From Bacillota bacterium (GTDB lineage Bacteria; Bacillota; Clostridia; Lachnospirales; Lachnospiraceae): a stretch of DNA of 64,000 nucleotides. Position 1 is the stretch's first letter. Each line of letters begins with the position of its first letter. A program made the position numbers and the translations under genes. This document shows positions 24,720 to 33,748 of this stretch, piece after piece. The DNA lies in the NCBI GenBank assembly GCA_023415635.1, contig JAEZJV010000051.1, positions 285,820 through 349,819 on the forward strand, written 5' to 3'. The notes under the pieces were generated by a model. That model saw nothing but the letters and a program-made list of their open reading frames with translations. It was not told where the DNA came from and did no database searches.

Positions 24720-25494
24720 TGTAATTAAAGCTTATTCCATTCGATATGAAGAGGAAACGAAAAAGACAATCGACACTCATCTTCGAATAGATAAGGAACT
24801 GGAGGAGAGACGGAAAGCGCTCCTGGCAACCCCCCAGCCCGAGCAGGAAGGGGCTTTTGTTGAAGGGATACAGGCTCTTGTAGTAGAACAGCTGCCTTCT
24901 GAGACTGAGACAGAAAAGGCTAATAAGCTCCTGGAGGATGCAAAGGCAGAAGCAAGGGGTATCATTGAAAAAGCGAAGAAGGAAGCGGAAACTATTCGGA
25001 AGGAAGCTTATTCGAATGCACAGAAAATGGGCTATGACGATGGAATGCTCCATAGTCAGAAGGAAGTGCAGAAGCTTAGGGAGGATTTTGAAGGACAATC
25101 CAGTAAATTAAAGGAGGAGTATGAACGGTTGATACATTCCCTGGAACCGCAGATATCCGATATTATTGCCTCGCTGGTGGAAAAAATTACCGGTATCGTT
25201 GTTGAAGACCGGGATGAAGTGATCCTTTATCTGGTAGAGCAGTCCTTGAAGAATCTAGAAAAAAGTGACGAATATACAATCCGGGTATCCAAAGAGGACT
25301 ATGAATTTGTCTCCATGCGAAAGAATTTTCTGCTTACCGCAATCGGAAGGGAAGTCCCCTTGTATGTTGTAGAGGATTTAAACCTGAGGAAGAACCAGTG
25401 TCTTATCGAAACAGAGAATAAGGTGATCAATTGCAGTCTGGATGTTCAGCTGAACAATTTAATCCTGGATTTAAAATTAATCGCCGGTATTTAG
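24712..25494 (+). CDS. fliH: Flagellar assembly protein FliH
   Basis: 260 residues, the regulator of the export ATPase FliI. The long Glu/Lys/Ala-rich coiled coil (about 70-160, DAKAEARGIIEKAKKEAETI) and the C-terminal part VVEDRDEVILYLVEQSLKNL are typical. TTG 24712 is chosen because GGAGGTGA lies eight bases upstream; GTG 24694 and GTG 24700 are within or before that site. It overlaps fliG by eight bases, implying translational coupling. Confidence 0.9.
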   Translation: MSNVIKAYSIRYEEETKKTIDTHLRIDKELEERRKALLATPQPEQEGAFVEGIQALVVEQLPSETETEKANKLLEDAKAEARGIIEKAKKEAETIRKEAYSNAQKMGYDDGMLHSQKEVQKLREDFEGQSSKLKEEYERLIHSLEPQISDIIASLVEKITGIVVEDRDEVILYLVEQSLKNLEKSDEYTIRVSKEDYEFVSMRKNFLLTAIGREVPLYVVEDLNLRKNQCLIETENKVINCSLDVQLNNLILDLKLIAGI

Positions 25495-25536
25495 TTTTTA
25501 TATAATATTGTCGATATAATAAGAAAGCAGGTAATC

Positions 25537-26847
25537 ATGATAGCGATTGATTTAGAAAAATACAGACAGCTTCTTGAGAAATCCTACGAGCAGGAAATCG
25601 GCAGAGTAGTAAAAATGGTTGGCTTAACGATAGAAGCTTCCGGTCCAATGGCGAATCTGAATGATGTCTGCTACATAACCGAGGAAAATCAGAATCAGAA
25701 AAAAGCAGCTGAAGTAGTCGGCTTTCGTGAAAACAGGATCTTATTAATGCCCTATGACGATATGACCGGTGTCGGCATCGGAAGCCTGGTGGAAAATTCC
25801 GGAACCGCTTTTCGTGTACCGGTGGGAGAGCAGCTTCTAGGAAAAACCTTGGATGGTCTTGGAAATCCGATGGATGAAACAGAATTGAACAGTTCTTTGT
25901 ATTATCCGGCAGAGGCACCACCGCCGGATCCACTGAAACGAAGGATCATTGATGAGGTATTACCGCTCGGTGTAAAAGCAGTGGATGGTTTATTGACAGT
26001 AGGAAAAGGTCAAAGAATAGGTATCTTTGCGGGAAGCGGTGTCGGCAAAAGTACTCTGCTGGGTATGTTCGCCAGAAACACCAAGGCTGATATTAATGTC
26101 ATTGCTTTGATAGGAGAGCGAGGCAGAGAGGTGCGTGAATTCATTGAGCGCGATCTAGGAGAAGAAGGAATGAAGCGTTCCATCCTAGTGGTTGCCACTT
26201 CAGATAAACCCGCTCTAATTCGTAAAAAGGCGGCTAAGACTGCGACTGCGATTGCTGAATATTTCAGAGACCAGGGGAAAGATGTCCTTCTGATGATGGA
26301 CTCCCTGACACGTTTTTCCATGGCACAGCGTGAAATCGGACTTGCTTCGGGAGAACCGCCTGTATCCAGAGGATATCCACCCAGTGTTTATTCTGAAATG
26401 CCGAAGCTGCTTGAACGTGCAGGTAATTCGGAATTTGGCTCCATAACAGGTCTCTATACTGTGCTTGTAGATGGTGATGACTTTAACGAACCGATAACCG
26501 ATACGGCAAGAAGTATTCTCGACGGGCATATCATGCTGTCCAGAAAGCTGGGTCATAAGAACCATTATCCGGCAATTGACGTATTACAGAGCATCTCTCG
26601 TTGTATGAGCACTATTGTTAGCAACGAACATAAAGCAGCTGCAGGCAAATTAAAAAATATACTTGCCACCTACCAGGATGCGGAGGATCTGATAAATATC
26701 GGGGCTTACAAGAACGGTTCCAATCCGGATATTGATTATGCCATCGAAAAAATCAAAGAGGTGAATGCTTACTTGCAGCAGGATGTTAATACAAAGATAA
26801 ATTTTGACGAAGAAGTCACAATGTTGATGGAGATCTTTAATACATAA
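25537..26847 (+). CDS. fliI: Flagellum-specific export ATPase FliI
   Basis: 436 residues, F1-beta-like hexameric ATPase of the flagellar type III export apparatus. Walker A is GSGVGKST at about 166-173; ALIGERGREVREF and the Walker B region DVLLMMDSLTRFSMAQREI follow. The N-terminal beta-barrel and C-terminal helical domain are full length. ATG 25537 has AGCAGG upstream; the stop overlaps the fliJ ATG. Confidence 0.97.
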   Translation: MIAIDLEKYRQLLEKSYEQEIGRVVKMVGLTIEASGPMANLNDVCYITEENQNQKKAAEVVGFRENRILLMPYDDMTGVGIGSLVENSGTAFRVPVGEQLLGKTLDGLGNPMDETELNSSLYYPAEAPPPDPLKRRIIDEVLPLGVKAVDGLLTVGKGQRIGIFAGSGVGKSTLLGMFARNTKADINVIALIGERGREVREFIERDLGEEGMKRSILVVATSDKPALIRKKAAKTATAIAEYFRDQGKDVLLMMDSLTRFSMAQREIGLASGEPPVSRGYPPSVYSEMPKLLERAGNSEFGSITGLYTVLVDGDDFNEPITDTARSILDGHIMLSRKLGHKNHYPAIDVLQSISRCMSTIVSNEHKAAAGKLKNILATYQDAEDLINIGAYKNGSNPDIDYAIEKIKEVNAYLQQDVNTKINFDEEVTMLMEIFNT

Positions 26848-27308
26848 TGAAAAAATTTAGATATAGCATGGAAAATCTACTTCAAATAAAGAGAAAACTG
26901 GAAGATCAGGCTAAGATTGCATATGGCATTGCAAGATTACGTCTGACCAGAGAGGAAGAGAAGCTGGAGCAGCTAAAACAGAAGAAGTATTCCTATGAGG
27001 AAGAGCTTCGAGGGCTTCAGACAGCCAAGCTTGATATCGTGAAAATCCGCCAATGCAAACAAGCAATCGAATTAATGAAGGAAAGCATTAAACAGCAGAC
27101 CTCTGCAGTCAGAAATGCAGCACACAGACTGGAAGTTTCAAGAATTAGATTGAATGATGCCATGGTGGAACGAAAGACACAGGATAGGCTGAAGGAGAAG
27201 GCCTTTGAGGAATATAAGCTGGATTATGATGCAGAAGAGCGCAAGGAAGTGGATGAGCTGAACAGCTTTCATTACAGCAGTGAAGCACTTTATGAGGAGG
27301 ACAGGTAA
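26847..27308 (+). CDS. fliJ: Flagellar export protein FliJ
   Basis: 153 residues, almost wholly a charged coiled coil as in FliJ, which forms the central stalk of the FliI ring. The start KKFRYSMENLLQIKRKLEDQ is typical. ATG overlaps the TAA of fliI by one base and its own stop touches the next ATG, so the three are coupled. Confidence 0.9.
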   Translation: MKKFRYSMENLLQIKRKLEDQAKIAYGIARLRLTREEEKLEQLKQKKYSYEEELRGLQTAKLDIVKIRQCKQAIELMKESIKQQTSAVRNAAHRLEVSRIRLNDAMVERKTQDRLKEKAFEEYKLDYDAEERKEVDELNSFHYSSEALYEEDR

Positions 27309-28072
27309 TGGCTAAGAAGGACAAGGCCAGAGACAAAGAGAAGAAGGAAGACAGTAAAGTCCTGACAATATTAATTTCTTTGTTAATCGTTATCATATGG
27401 ATTACCATATTTTCGATATTAATCAAGCTGGATATCGGGGGATTCGGATCGGGAGTATTAAGGCCGATATTGAAGGATGTTCCGGTAGTCAATATGATCC
27501 TTCCGGAAGCAGGAGATGCCCAGTTAGCACAGGAAAACAATTATGAGTATAAGACATTAGAGGAAGCTGTTGCGAAAATAAATGAATTGGAACAGACGAT
27601 TGCGGATATTGACCAGTCGGGAACAGACAACAGTACCCAGGTGGCCGAACTGGAGGCCGAGGTGGAAAGGCTTAAAACCTTTGAAAAAAATCAAGTTGCC
27701 TTTGAAGAAAGAGTCAAGGAATTTGATAAAAAGGTAGTATTTAACGATTCGGCACCCGATATTGAGGAATATAAAAAATATTATGATCAGATTAATCCGA
27801 CCAATGCAGAAGAAATTTATCGACAAGTAATAGAACAGCTTCAATATTCAGATGCCATCAAGGAAAAGGCGGAAATCTACAGAAATATGGAACCGGCCGC
27901 TGCAGCACAGATTATGGCTACCATGACCGCCGATGTAGAGTCCGTGGCGGAGATTTTGCTTAGTATGAGACCCAGGGAGAGCGCAGCAATCTTAGCTGAG
28001 ATGGACAGTGTCGTAGCGGCAAAGATTACAAAGAAAATGCTTGATATGGATGAAGAAAAGCTTGTAAATTAG
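27308..28072 (+). CDS. MotE-family (MgtE N-domain-like) flagellar membrane protein
   Basis: 254 residues. A Lys/Asp/Glu-rich start is followed by one membrane helix (about 18-38, VLTILISLLIVIIWITIFSI), a coiled coil (about 85-140) and a C-terminal domain of the MgtE intracellular/MotE type (IYRNMEPAAAAQIMATMTAD, LLSMRPRESAAILAEMD). MotE proteins are chaperones for the MotA/B-type stator or motor in species where they were studied. It lies where Bacillus has ylxF, between fliJ and fliK. Confidence 0.8.
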   Translation: MAKKDKARDKEKKEDSKVLTILISLLIVIIWITIFSILIKLDIGGFGSGVLRPILKDVPVVNMILPEAGDAQLAQENNYEYKTLEEAVAKINELEQTIADIDQSGTDNSTQVAELEAEVERLKTFEKNQVAFEERVKEFDKKVVFNDSAPDIEEYKKYYDQINPTNAEEIYRQVIEQLQYSDAIKEKAEIYRNMEPAAAAQIMATMTADVESVAEILLSMRPRESAAILAEMDSVVAAKITKKMLDMDEEKLVN

Positions 28073-28234
28073 ATTACTGCGGGAGAATTCTCCTGTTGTA
28101 ATAAATAGAGAGCATATTTACTTTGTCAAAGAGGTACTGCTTATATTCGCAGAGACATAACAATTCATACAGCAAAGTAGATGGCTTTAAGCTATGAACC
28201 TATTCATAGACTATAAGAAAGGAGGAATAATTGC

Positions 28235-29686
28235 ATGATGACGCAGAGCGTTATGACGCAGGCAGTAAATCTGTTTGGTAACGCGTCTGGAAGCGTCACT
28301 TCAAGGGGAATGCAAAAGACAGATAGTTTTGATTTTGTCATTGATCAAAGTCTGAGAGCAAATCAGAGCAGAATGGATGCTTCTGACAATACAGTGCAAA
28401 AGACAAGCACGCAGGACCCTAAAAAAGAGAATAATGAGAGTGACGCAGTAGCCGACGACAGCCAGAAGACAGTTAAAACCGCAAAGACAAAGGATATTGA
28501 GACTGCTGCGCAGACACAGGACAAGGCTGACACTGACAATACTGTGAAGGAGGCTGCAGGGCCTGATGAAACAGAGAAAATCAGTACGGATCCGGAGACA
28601 ATGGAAAAAATAGCTGCTATGCTTACCGCAGTAAAGCAGACAGTACTTGAAGTTTTAAATTTATCTTCGGAAGAATTGGAGCAGCTGTTAGCCGATCAGG
28701 GTATGGAGTTGTCCGACCTGCTTTTGCAAAAGAATTTACAGCAGCTGATACTGGTAAACGCCGGACAGAATAATCTGTTAACTGTGTTGACTGATGAGAA
28801 CCTGGCTCAGAAGATGAATCAGCTGTTGCAGGCGGTAGAGGAGATCAAGAGTAATTCGGGACTTGATATCAGTATGGAACAGGTAAAAAGCATTCTGGAC
28901 AGTATGAAGATTCAGGAGCAGTCTTCAGAGGAAGCGGTACAAATGGAAACCGGAAATACAACCGGGCAGAAGGAGTATTTACAACAGCCTGAGATGACAG
29001 AAACAGCCTCTTCCGATGAAAAAAAGACCTCGGATTTGAATGGGGAGCAAAAGGATGTTCAGGTAGAGGTGACGAGGGTTGTGGATAAAAAGGATAGTTC
29101 CTCTCAGTCACAATCAGATCTGACGCGTGATCAAAACCGTGATTTATCCTCAGACAAGCAATATGAGACATTCTTGAATAATCTGTCCAATACGAATACG
29201 ACAACACAGGTACATTTTGAGAATGGTGTCATGAGGGTTACCGAAATTCGTGAAATCGCCAATCAGATCATTCAGCGTATCAGAGTGACAATTCAACCGG
29301 AGCAGACATCAATGGAGTTGCAGCTTAATCCCGAACATCTGGGGAAGGTCAATCTGTCTATGCAATCAAAAAACGGTGTCATGACCGCACAGTTTATGGT
29401 TGAGAATGAAATCAGTAAAGAAGCGATTGAAAGCCAGCTGCACACCTTACGCGAGACCTTGAATCAACAGGGCATCAAGGTGGAGTCTATTGAAGTAACT
29501 GTAGCTTCTTACACCTTTGAGCAGAACTCCAATGGACAAGCAGGTTCCCAGAGCGAAACCAAAAAGAATTCGGATGGTCGCATCACCATGGAAGAAGCTG
29601 TGAATATGGCAGAGGACACACAAGTCGGAGAAGAAGCTTCAGAGCTTGCAGGTATCCGAGGAAATACGATTGACTACACGGCTTAA
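28235..29686 (+). CDS. fliK: Flagellar hook-length control protein FliK
   Basis: 483 residues. The N-terminal 370 are low-complexity, rich in Asp, Lys, Thr, Gln and Ser, as expected for the molecular-ruler half. The conserved C-terminal export-switch domain is at about 335-430: RIRVTIQPEQTSMELQLNPE, HLGKVNLSMQSKNG, then HTLRETLNQQGIKVESIEV. AAAGGAGG precedes ATG ATG (28235/28238). It is followed by flgD after 24 bases. Confidence 0.9.
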   Translation: MMTQSVMTQAVNLFGNASGSVTSRGMQKTDSFDFVIDQSLRANQSRMDASDNTVQKTSTQDPKKENNESDAVADDSQKTVKTAKTKDIETAAQTQDKADTDNTVKEAAGPDETEKISTDPETMEKIAAMLTAVKQTVLEVLNLSSEELEQLLADQGMELSDLLLQKNLQQLILVNAGQNNLLTVLTDENLAQKMNQLLQAVEEIKSNSGLDISMEQVKSILDSMKIQEQSSEEAVQMETGNTTGQKEYLQQPEMTETASSDEKKTSDLNGEQKDVQVEVTRVVDKKDSSSQSQSDLTRDQNRDLSSDKQYETFLNNLSNTNTTTQVHFENGVMRVTEIREIANQIIQRIRVTIQPEQTSMELQLNPEHLGKVNLSMQSKNGVMTAQFMVENEISKEAIESQLHTLRETLNQQGIKVESIEVTVASYTFEQNSNGQAGSQSETKKNSDGRITMEEAVNMAEDTQVGEEASELAGIRGNTIDYTA

Positions 29687-29710
29687 GGCAGTTTATGAAA
29701 GGAGTAAAAT

Positions 29711-30505
29711 ATGAGTGATATAGTTCAAGCCGTAAAGGATGGTAAGGTTGTGGACGCATCGAAAGCTACCGATACCTCGAAGAAGGCTTCAAAAAATGAA
29801 CTTGGTAAGGATGCCTTCCTTGAACTGCTTGTAACACAAATGAAATATCAGGATCCGTTGAATCCTAACACTGATACGGAATACATAGCCCAACTGGCAA
29901 CCTTCTCGCAGCTGGAGCAGCTACAGAATCTCGGCTCCACTACCTCGAATTCACAGGCCTTTAGTCTGGTTGGTAAAACAGTAATGCTGAAAACCGAGAA
30001 TTCTACAGGGAATACATCCTATGTGACCGGTAAGGTAGATTATGTTACAATGTCAGGAAGCAAAACTCAGTTATCAGTGGACGGAAAGCTCTATTCCTTT
30101 GATCAGCTGGATACAGTAATCAGTGATAGCTATGTTATTGAACAGAACCTTCCGAAGGTACCTACAGATACGAAATTAACCTATGATGCCAATAATCCGA
30201 AGGATTTAAGCTTCACGGTTGATCTTGGTTCCGAAGACACGGTAGCGACTCAGGTAGCAGTGGCAATCGGAGAATCAGTGATAGATTCTTCTATGATAAA
30301 ACTAATCGGCAATAAGGTGACGATCAATCAATCGGCATTTAACGGGTTGATTAACGGAAACTATAAGCTGACAGTTGGATTTAATGATTCAAAGCTTACT
30401 ACAGTAAAGAATAAGGTAACTCTGGAGGTCAAGAATTCCGCTGTTACAGCAACGACAAAGGATACCGACATAGATACTTCAAAGGATACAAAGGCTGCAG
30501 ATTAG
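29711..30505 (+). CDS. flgD: Hook assembly scaffold protein FlgD
   Basis: 264 residues. The N-terminal hook-cap signature ELGKDAFLELLVTQMKYQDP, LNPNTDTEYIAQLATFSQLE and LVGKTVML are clear. The middle is the FlgD tudor/Ig-like part; a Thr/Lys/Asp-rich tail (about 245-264) follows. It caps the growing hook, whose subunit FlgE is two genes downstream. Confidence 0.93.
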   Translation: MSDIVQAVKDGKVVDASKATDTSKKASKNELGKDAFLELLVTQMKYQDPLNPNTDTEYIAQLATFSQLEQLQNLGSTTSNSQAFSLVGKTVMLKTENSTGNTSYVTGKVDYVTMSGSKTQLSVDGKLYSFDQLDTVISDSYVIEQNLPKVPTDTKLTYDANNPKDLSFTVDLGSEDTVATQVAVAIGESVIDSSMIKLIGNKVTINQSAFNGLINGNYKLTVGFNDSKLTTVKNKVTLEVKNSAVTATTKDTDIDTSKDTKAAD

Positions 30506-30551
30506 GAAATAAAAGGGCAGCAAAGAATTTTGATTAAGGAAGGTGATACAT

Positions 30552-30947
30552 ATGAACATTCCGGTTAATCAATTTCCTTCTATTGAGCAGATGACGCAGC
30601 AGCTGAATGCTACGAAGAACATTCAAGGCAATGTGAAGCAGCAAGGCAGTACGCCATTTAGTGAGATATTAAAAAGTAAGCAGGCTGTATCAGAAAGCAG
30701 TGAATTAAAATTTTCTAAGCACGCGAACGAGCGTCTGGCCAGCAGAAATATCGATTTGACGGATGAACAGCTTTCCAGACTGGAAAACGGTGCGAAGAAA
30801 GCAAATGAGAAGGGAATTAATGAATCCCTGGTTATGGTAGACAATCTTGCATTTATCGTAAACATCAAGAATAATACGGTGATAACCGCAGTGAATGACG
30901 GTGATGACAGAGTGTTTACGAATATTGATGGTGCTGTAATCATGTAA
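30552..30947 (+). CDS. Flagellar operon protein (TIGR02530-like)
   Basis: 131 residues in the position where Firmicutes keep a small conserved flagellar operon protein between flgD and flgE. The second half has FSKHANERLASRNIDLTDEQ and DNLAFIVNIKNNTVITAV, the family core. The first 50 residues are polar. ATG 30552 has AAGGTG upstream; GTG 30543 lies inside it. Its biochemical role is not established; hook assembly is inferred from place. Confidence 0.8.
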   Translation: MNIPVNQFPSIEQMTQQLNATKNIQGNVKQQGSTPFSEILKSKQAVSESSELKFSKHANERLASRNIDLTDEQLSRLENGAKKANEKGINESLVMVDNLAFIVNIKNNTVITAVNDGDDRVFTNIDGAVIM

Positions 30948-31031
30948 TAAGCCGGACCTTACGGAGGCTTAGGTATCCATGACCGACAGATTGGATACAG
31001 ATGAATTAAGCAAAATTGGAGGTCATAAATT

Positions 31032-32471
31032 ATGATGAGATCATTGTTTTCTGGCGTATCAGGTTTAAAGGTACACCAGACAAAAATGGACGTAATAGGT
31101 AATAATATTTCTAATGTTAATACAATCGGTTTTAAATCTAGTTCGGTAACCTTTTCCGATGTATTTTATCAAACAACACAAAATGCTTCCGGTCCCAACT
31201 CTGCGACCGGTATGACAGGAAGGAATGCGATGCAGATTGGACTTGGCTCCAATGTAGCATCCATTACCTCGGCAATCACCGCCTCCGGTGCTTCCCAAAG
31301 AACAGATAATCCTTTTGATATTATGATTGAGGGCGACAGTTTCTTTGTTGTGAATAAGGGAGGAACCAATTATTTTACGAAAGCGGGTTCCTTTAATATT
31401 GATGCAAACGGAACCCTGAGTACGGCATCCGGTGCGTCAGTCATGGGATGGCAGGTGGATCCGAATGATGTCACCAAGACTGTTGCAGATAAGGTCTCAC
31501 CCTTGACTATCATGTCACCGGATAACTTATATGCGGAGCCGGAGGCTACTACAGCCTGCTATATCTCTGGAAATATTGACAGTATGGACACTCAGCTTAC
31601 AACCTCTACCGGTAAGATGGTGAACCTGACCTTCTATGACAGTCTGGGACATAGCTATACTGCTGATATGGTAGTTAAACGTCCTGCCGATGCGGAAGGA
31701 AACAATGTCTTTGGTGTTGAAATTTCCGATATCAAGGACGAGACAGGACTTTCCATCTTCGCTAAGGCTACAATAGAGGATGACGGGACAATTACCTATT
31801 CCTTAAATGACGCTATCACCAGTGTAGGTATAAATGATTCAACCGGAGCAATTGACCTGGATGAAACAACTGGAAAAGTGAAAGTCACCATGGAGCCGGT
31901 TATGCTGAATTTTAATGCTGCTACAGGAGCATTTGTAGGTATCGGAGATGATAATTCAAAGTCTGCAACACTGACAATAACCTCAGAGGATGGTCCTTTT
32001 AAACCGATTGCGATAGATTTTTCGTCTCTGACGATGTATTCTTCCAGCGGATCTTCCTCTCTTGAGGCTACGAAAGGTGATTTAACCGGTAATGGTGCGG
32101 GTAAACAGGTAGGTAATATGACCGGAGTAAGTATAGACGCTTCCGGAAAGATATACGGTAAATATGATAACGGTGATAGTCGGTTACTCGGGCAGATTGC
32201 TGTCGCAAGCTTTTCAAATCCTGCCGGACTGGAAGCAGTCGGCAACAGCATGTATTCAGCGACACAAAACTCCGGTGATTTTGATGGAATTGGACAGGAT
32301 CCGACGCAGGGAGGCGGCAGCTTAACGACAGGTGTTCTCGAAATGTCAAACGTTGACTTATCCCAGCAATTTACGGATATGATCACGACGCAGAGAGGTT
32401 TCCAGGCAAATTCGCGAATAATTACGACATCAGACACCCTGTTGGAAGAATTGATCAATTTAAAGAGATAA
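31032..32471 (+). CDS. flgE: Flagellar hook protein FlgE
   Basis: 479 residues. The N-terminal rod/hook helix (SGVSGLKVHQTKMDVIGNNI, SNVNTIGFKS) and the C-terminal MSNVDLSQQFTDMITTQRGF plus SRIITTSDTLLEEL flank a variable surface domain. GGAGGT precedes ATG ATG. An intrinsic terminator follows, which marks a possible transcript end inside the flagellar cluster. Confidence 0.95.
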   Translation: MMRSLFSGVSGLKVHQTKMDVIGNNISNVNTIGFKSSSVTFSDVFYQTTQNASGPNSATGMTGRNAMQIGLGSNVASITSAITASGASQRTDNPFDIMIEGDSFFVVNKGGTNYFTKAGSFNIDANGTLSTASGASVMGWQVDPNDVTKTVADKVSPLTIMSPDNLYAEPEATTACYISGNIDSMDTQLTTSTGKMVNLTFYDSLGHSYTADMVVKRPADAEGNNVFGVEISDIKDETGLSIFAKATIEDDGTITYSLNDAITSVGINDSTGAIDLDETTGKVKVTMEPVMLNFNAATGAFVGIGDDNSKSATLTITSEDGPFKPIAIDFSSLTMYSSSGSSSLEATKGDLTGNGAGKQVGNMTGVSIDASGKIYGKYDNGDSRLLGQIAVASFSNPAGLEAVGNSMYSATQNSGDFDGIGQDPTQGGGSLTTGVLEMSNVDLSQQFTDMITTQRGFQANSRIITTSDTLLEELINLKR

Positions 32472-32537
32472 CACAGGGCTGATGTATGATAATTGTTGAT
32501 TGCATTTCAAAAGGGAATGCCATATGTCAGTAATGAT

Positions 32538-32566
32538 GGGTGGCAGGTAATACTGCCACCCTTTTT
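32538..32566 (+). terminator. Intrinsic terminator between flgE and flbD
   Basis: GGGTGGCAG (32538-32546), loop GTAATA, CTGCCACCC (32553-32561) and TTTTT. A perfect 9-bp GC-rich stem inside an otherwise continuous operon. Confidence 0.85.
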
Positions 32567-32693
32567 CAAGCTTGATTCAATAAGAGTAATTCAGTGCCAT
32601 TGAATTCGGTTTTGAATATATGATCCATGAATTACCATAAGCTGGTATTCAATAATATGCATCATTGGAATACATAGGAGTAGGAGGATTACT

Positions 32694-32885
32694 ATGATTG
32701 AGGTAACCAGATTGAATGGAACACAACTGATCATTAACGCCGATTTGATCGAAAAGGTGGAAGAATCTCCGGACACCGTAATCACGCTGACGTCGGGCAG
32801 CAAGATTATTGTAAAAGAAAGTAGACAGGATGTAAGAAATCTTGTAATATTATACAAAAAAGAGATATTTGGTCGAGATATATAG
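32694..32885 (+). CDS. flbD: Flagellar protein FlbD
   Basis: 63 residues, the small FlbD family protein found next to flgE and motA in Firmicutes and spirochaetes. The sequence MIEVTRLNGTQLIINADLIE and LTSGSKIIVKES is the family core. GGAGG precedes the ATG. It is the first gene after the terminator, so it needs either read-through or its own promoter; I see no strong promoter. Confidence 0.9.
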   Translation: MIEVTRLNGTQLIINADLIEKVEESPDTVITLTSGSKIIVKESRQDVRNLVILYKKEIFGRDI

Positions 32886-32947
32886 GTAATTATTTTATTT
32901 CGAGGTCTACAGATAGAAAAGATTAACAAGGATGGAAGGTGTCAATA

Positions 32948-33748
32948 GTGGATTTAGCGTCTATAGCAGGTTTAGTTTTATGTTTTATCGTGGTTGTATA
33001 CGGTATCTTAGTTGGACAGTCAGGATTTTCGGTACTAATGAACTTTTTTGATGTCCCGTCCATATTTATTACAATCGGTGGTAGCTTATGCTGTATCTTG
33101 ACCATGTCCCCAAGCCCTAAGGGTTTTTTAAAGAATTTGGCAAGCTTTCGATTGGCATTAAAAGCTTTACCGTCAAATGAAGAGGAAACGATTAAGACAA
33201 TCATCAGCTTATCCAATATTGCGCGTAAAGAAGGACTTTTAGCGTTGGAGGAGGCTGCCAACGGAATTGACGATGAATTTCTAAAGAAAGGAGTTCTTCT
33301 GATTGTAGACGGTACCGATCCCGAATTAGTCCGAAGCATTATGGAGACAGAATTAAACTGCATTGAAGCTAGACATACCGAAAAGTTCACCTTCTGGGAC
33401 TCATTGTCAGCGATGGGACCTGCCTGGGGTATGATCGGTACTCTGATCGGACTGATTAATATGTTGAAAAAGATGGATGACGCGAAGGCTATCGGTCCTA
33501 ACATGGCGGTGGCGCTGGTTACTACCTTCTATGGGTCTATGATTGCCAATTGGATCTGTATTCCTATATCCACAAAATTAAAGGCTAATAGCACTAAGGA
33601 AATCATGATAAAAGAGGTTATGGTGGAAGGACTTTTGTCCATCCAGGCCGGAGAGAACCCAAGAGTAATTGAAGAAAAACTGAAGTCCTTCCTGCCTCCA
33701 GTCAGAAGGGCTGCCATGGCTGAAGAAAGCGGTGAAAACGTTGGCTAG
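32948..33748 (+). CDS. motA: Flagellar motor stator protein MotA
   Basis: 266 residues with four membrane helices (about 3-22, 33-52, 150-172, 180-202) and the conserved cytoplasmic loop; the proton- or sodium-channel prolines lie in WDSLSAMGPAWGMIGTLIGL. GTG 32948 is chosen for GGAAGGTG six bases upstream; GTG 32939 overlaps that site. It overlaps motB by eight bases. Confidence 0.93.
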   Translation: MDLASIAGLVLCFIVVVYGILVGQSGFSVLMNFFDVPSIFITIGGSLCCILTMSPSPKGFLKNLASFRLALKALPSNEEETIKTIISLSNIARKEGLLALEEAANGIDDEFLKKGVLLIVDGTDPELVRSIMETELNCIEARHTEKFTFWDSLSAMGPAWGMIGTLIGLINMLKKMDDAKAIGPNMAVALVTTFYGSMIANWICIPISTKLKANSTKEIMIKEVMVEGLLSIQAGENPRVIEEKLKSFLPPVRRAAMAEESGENVG

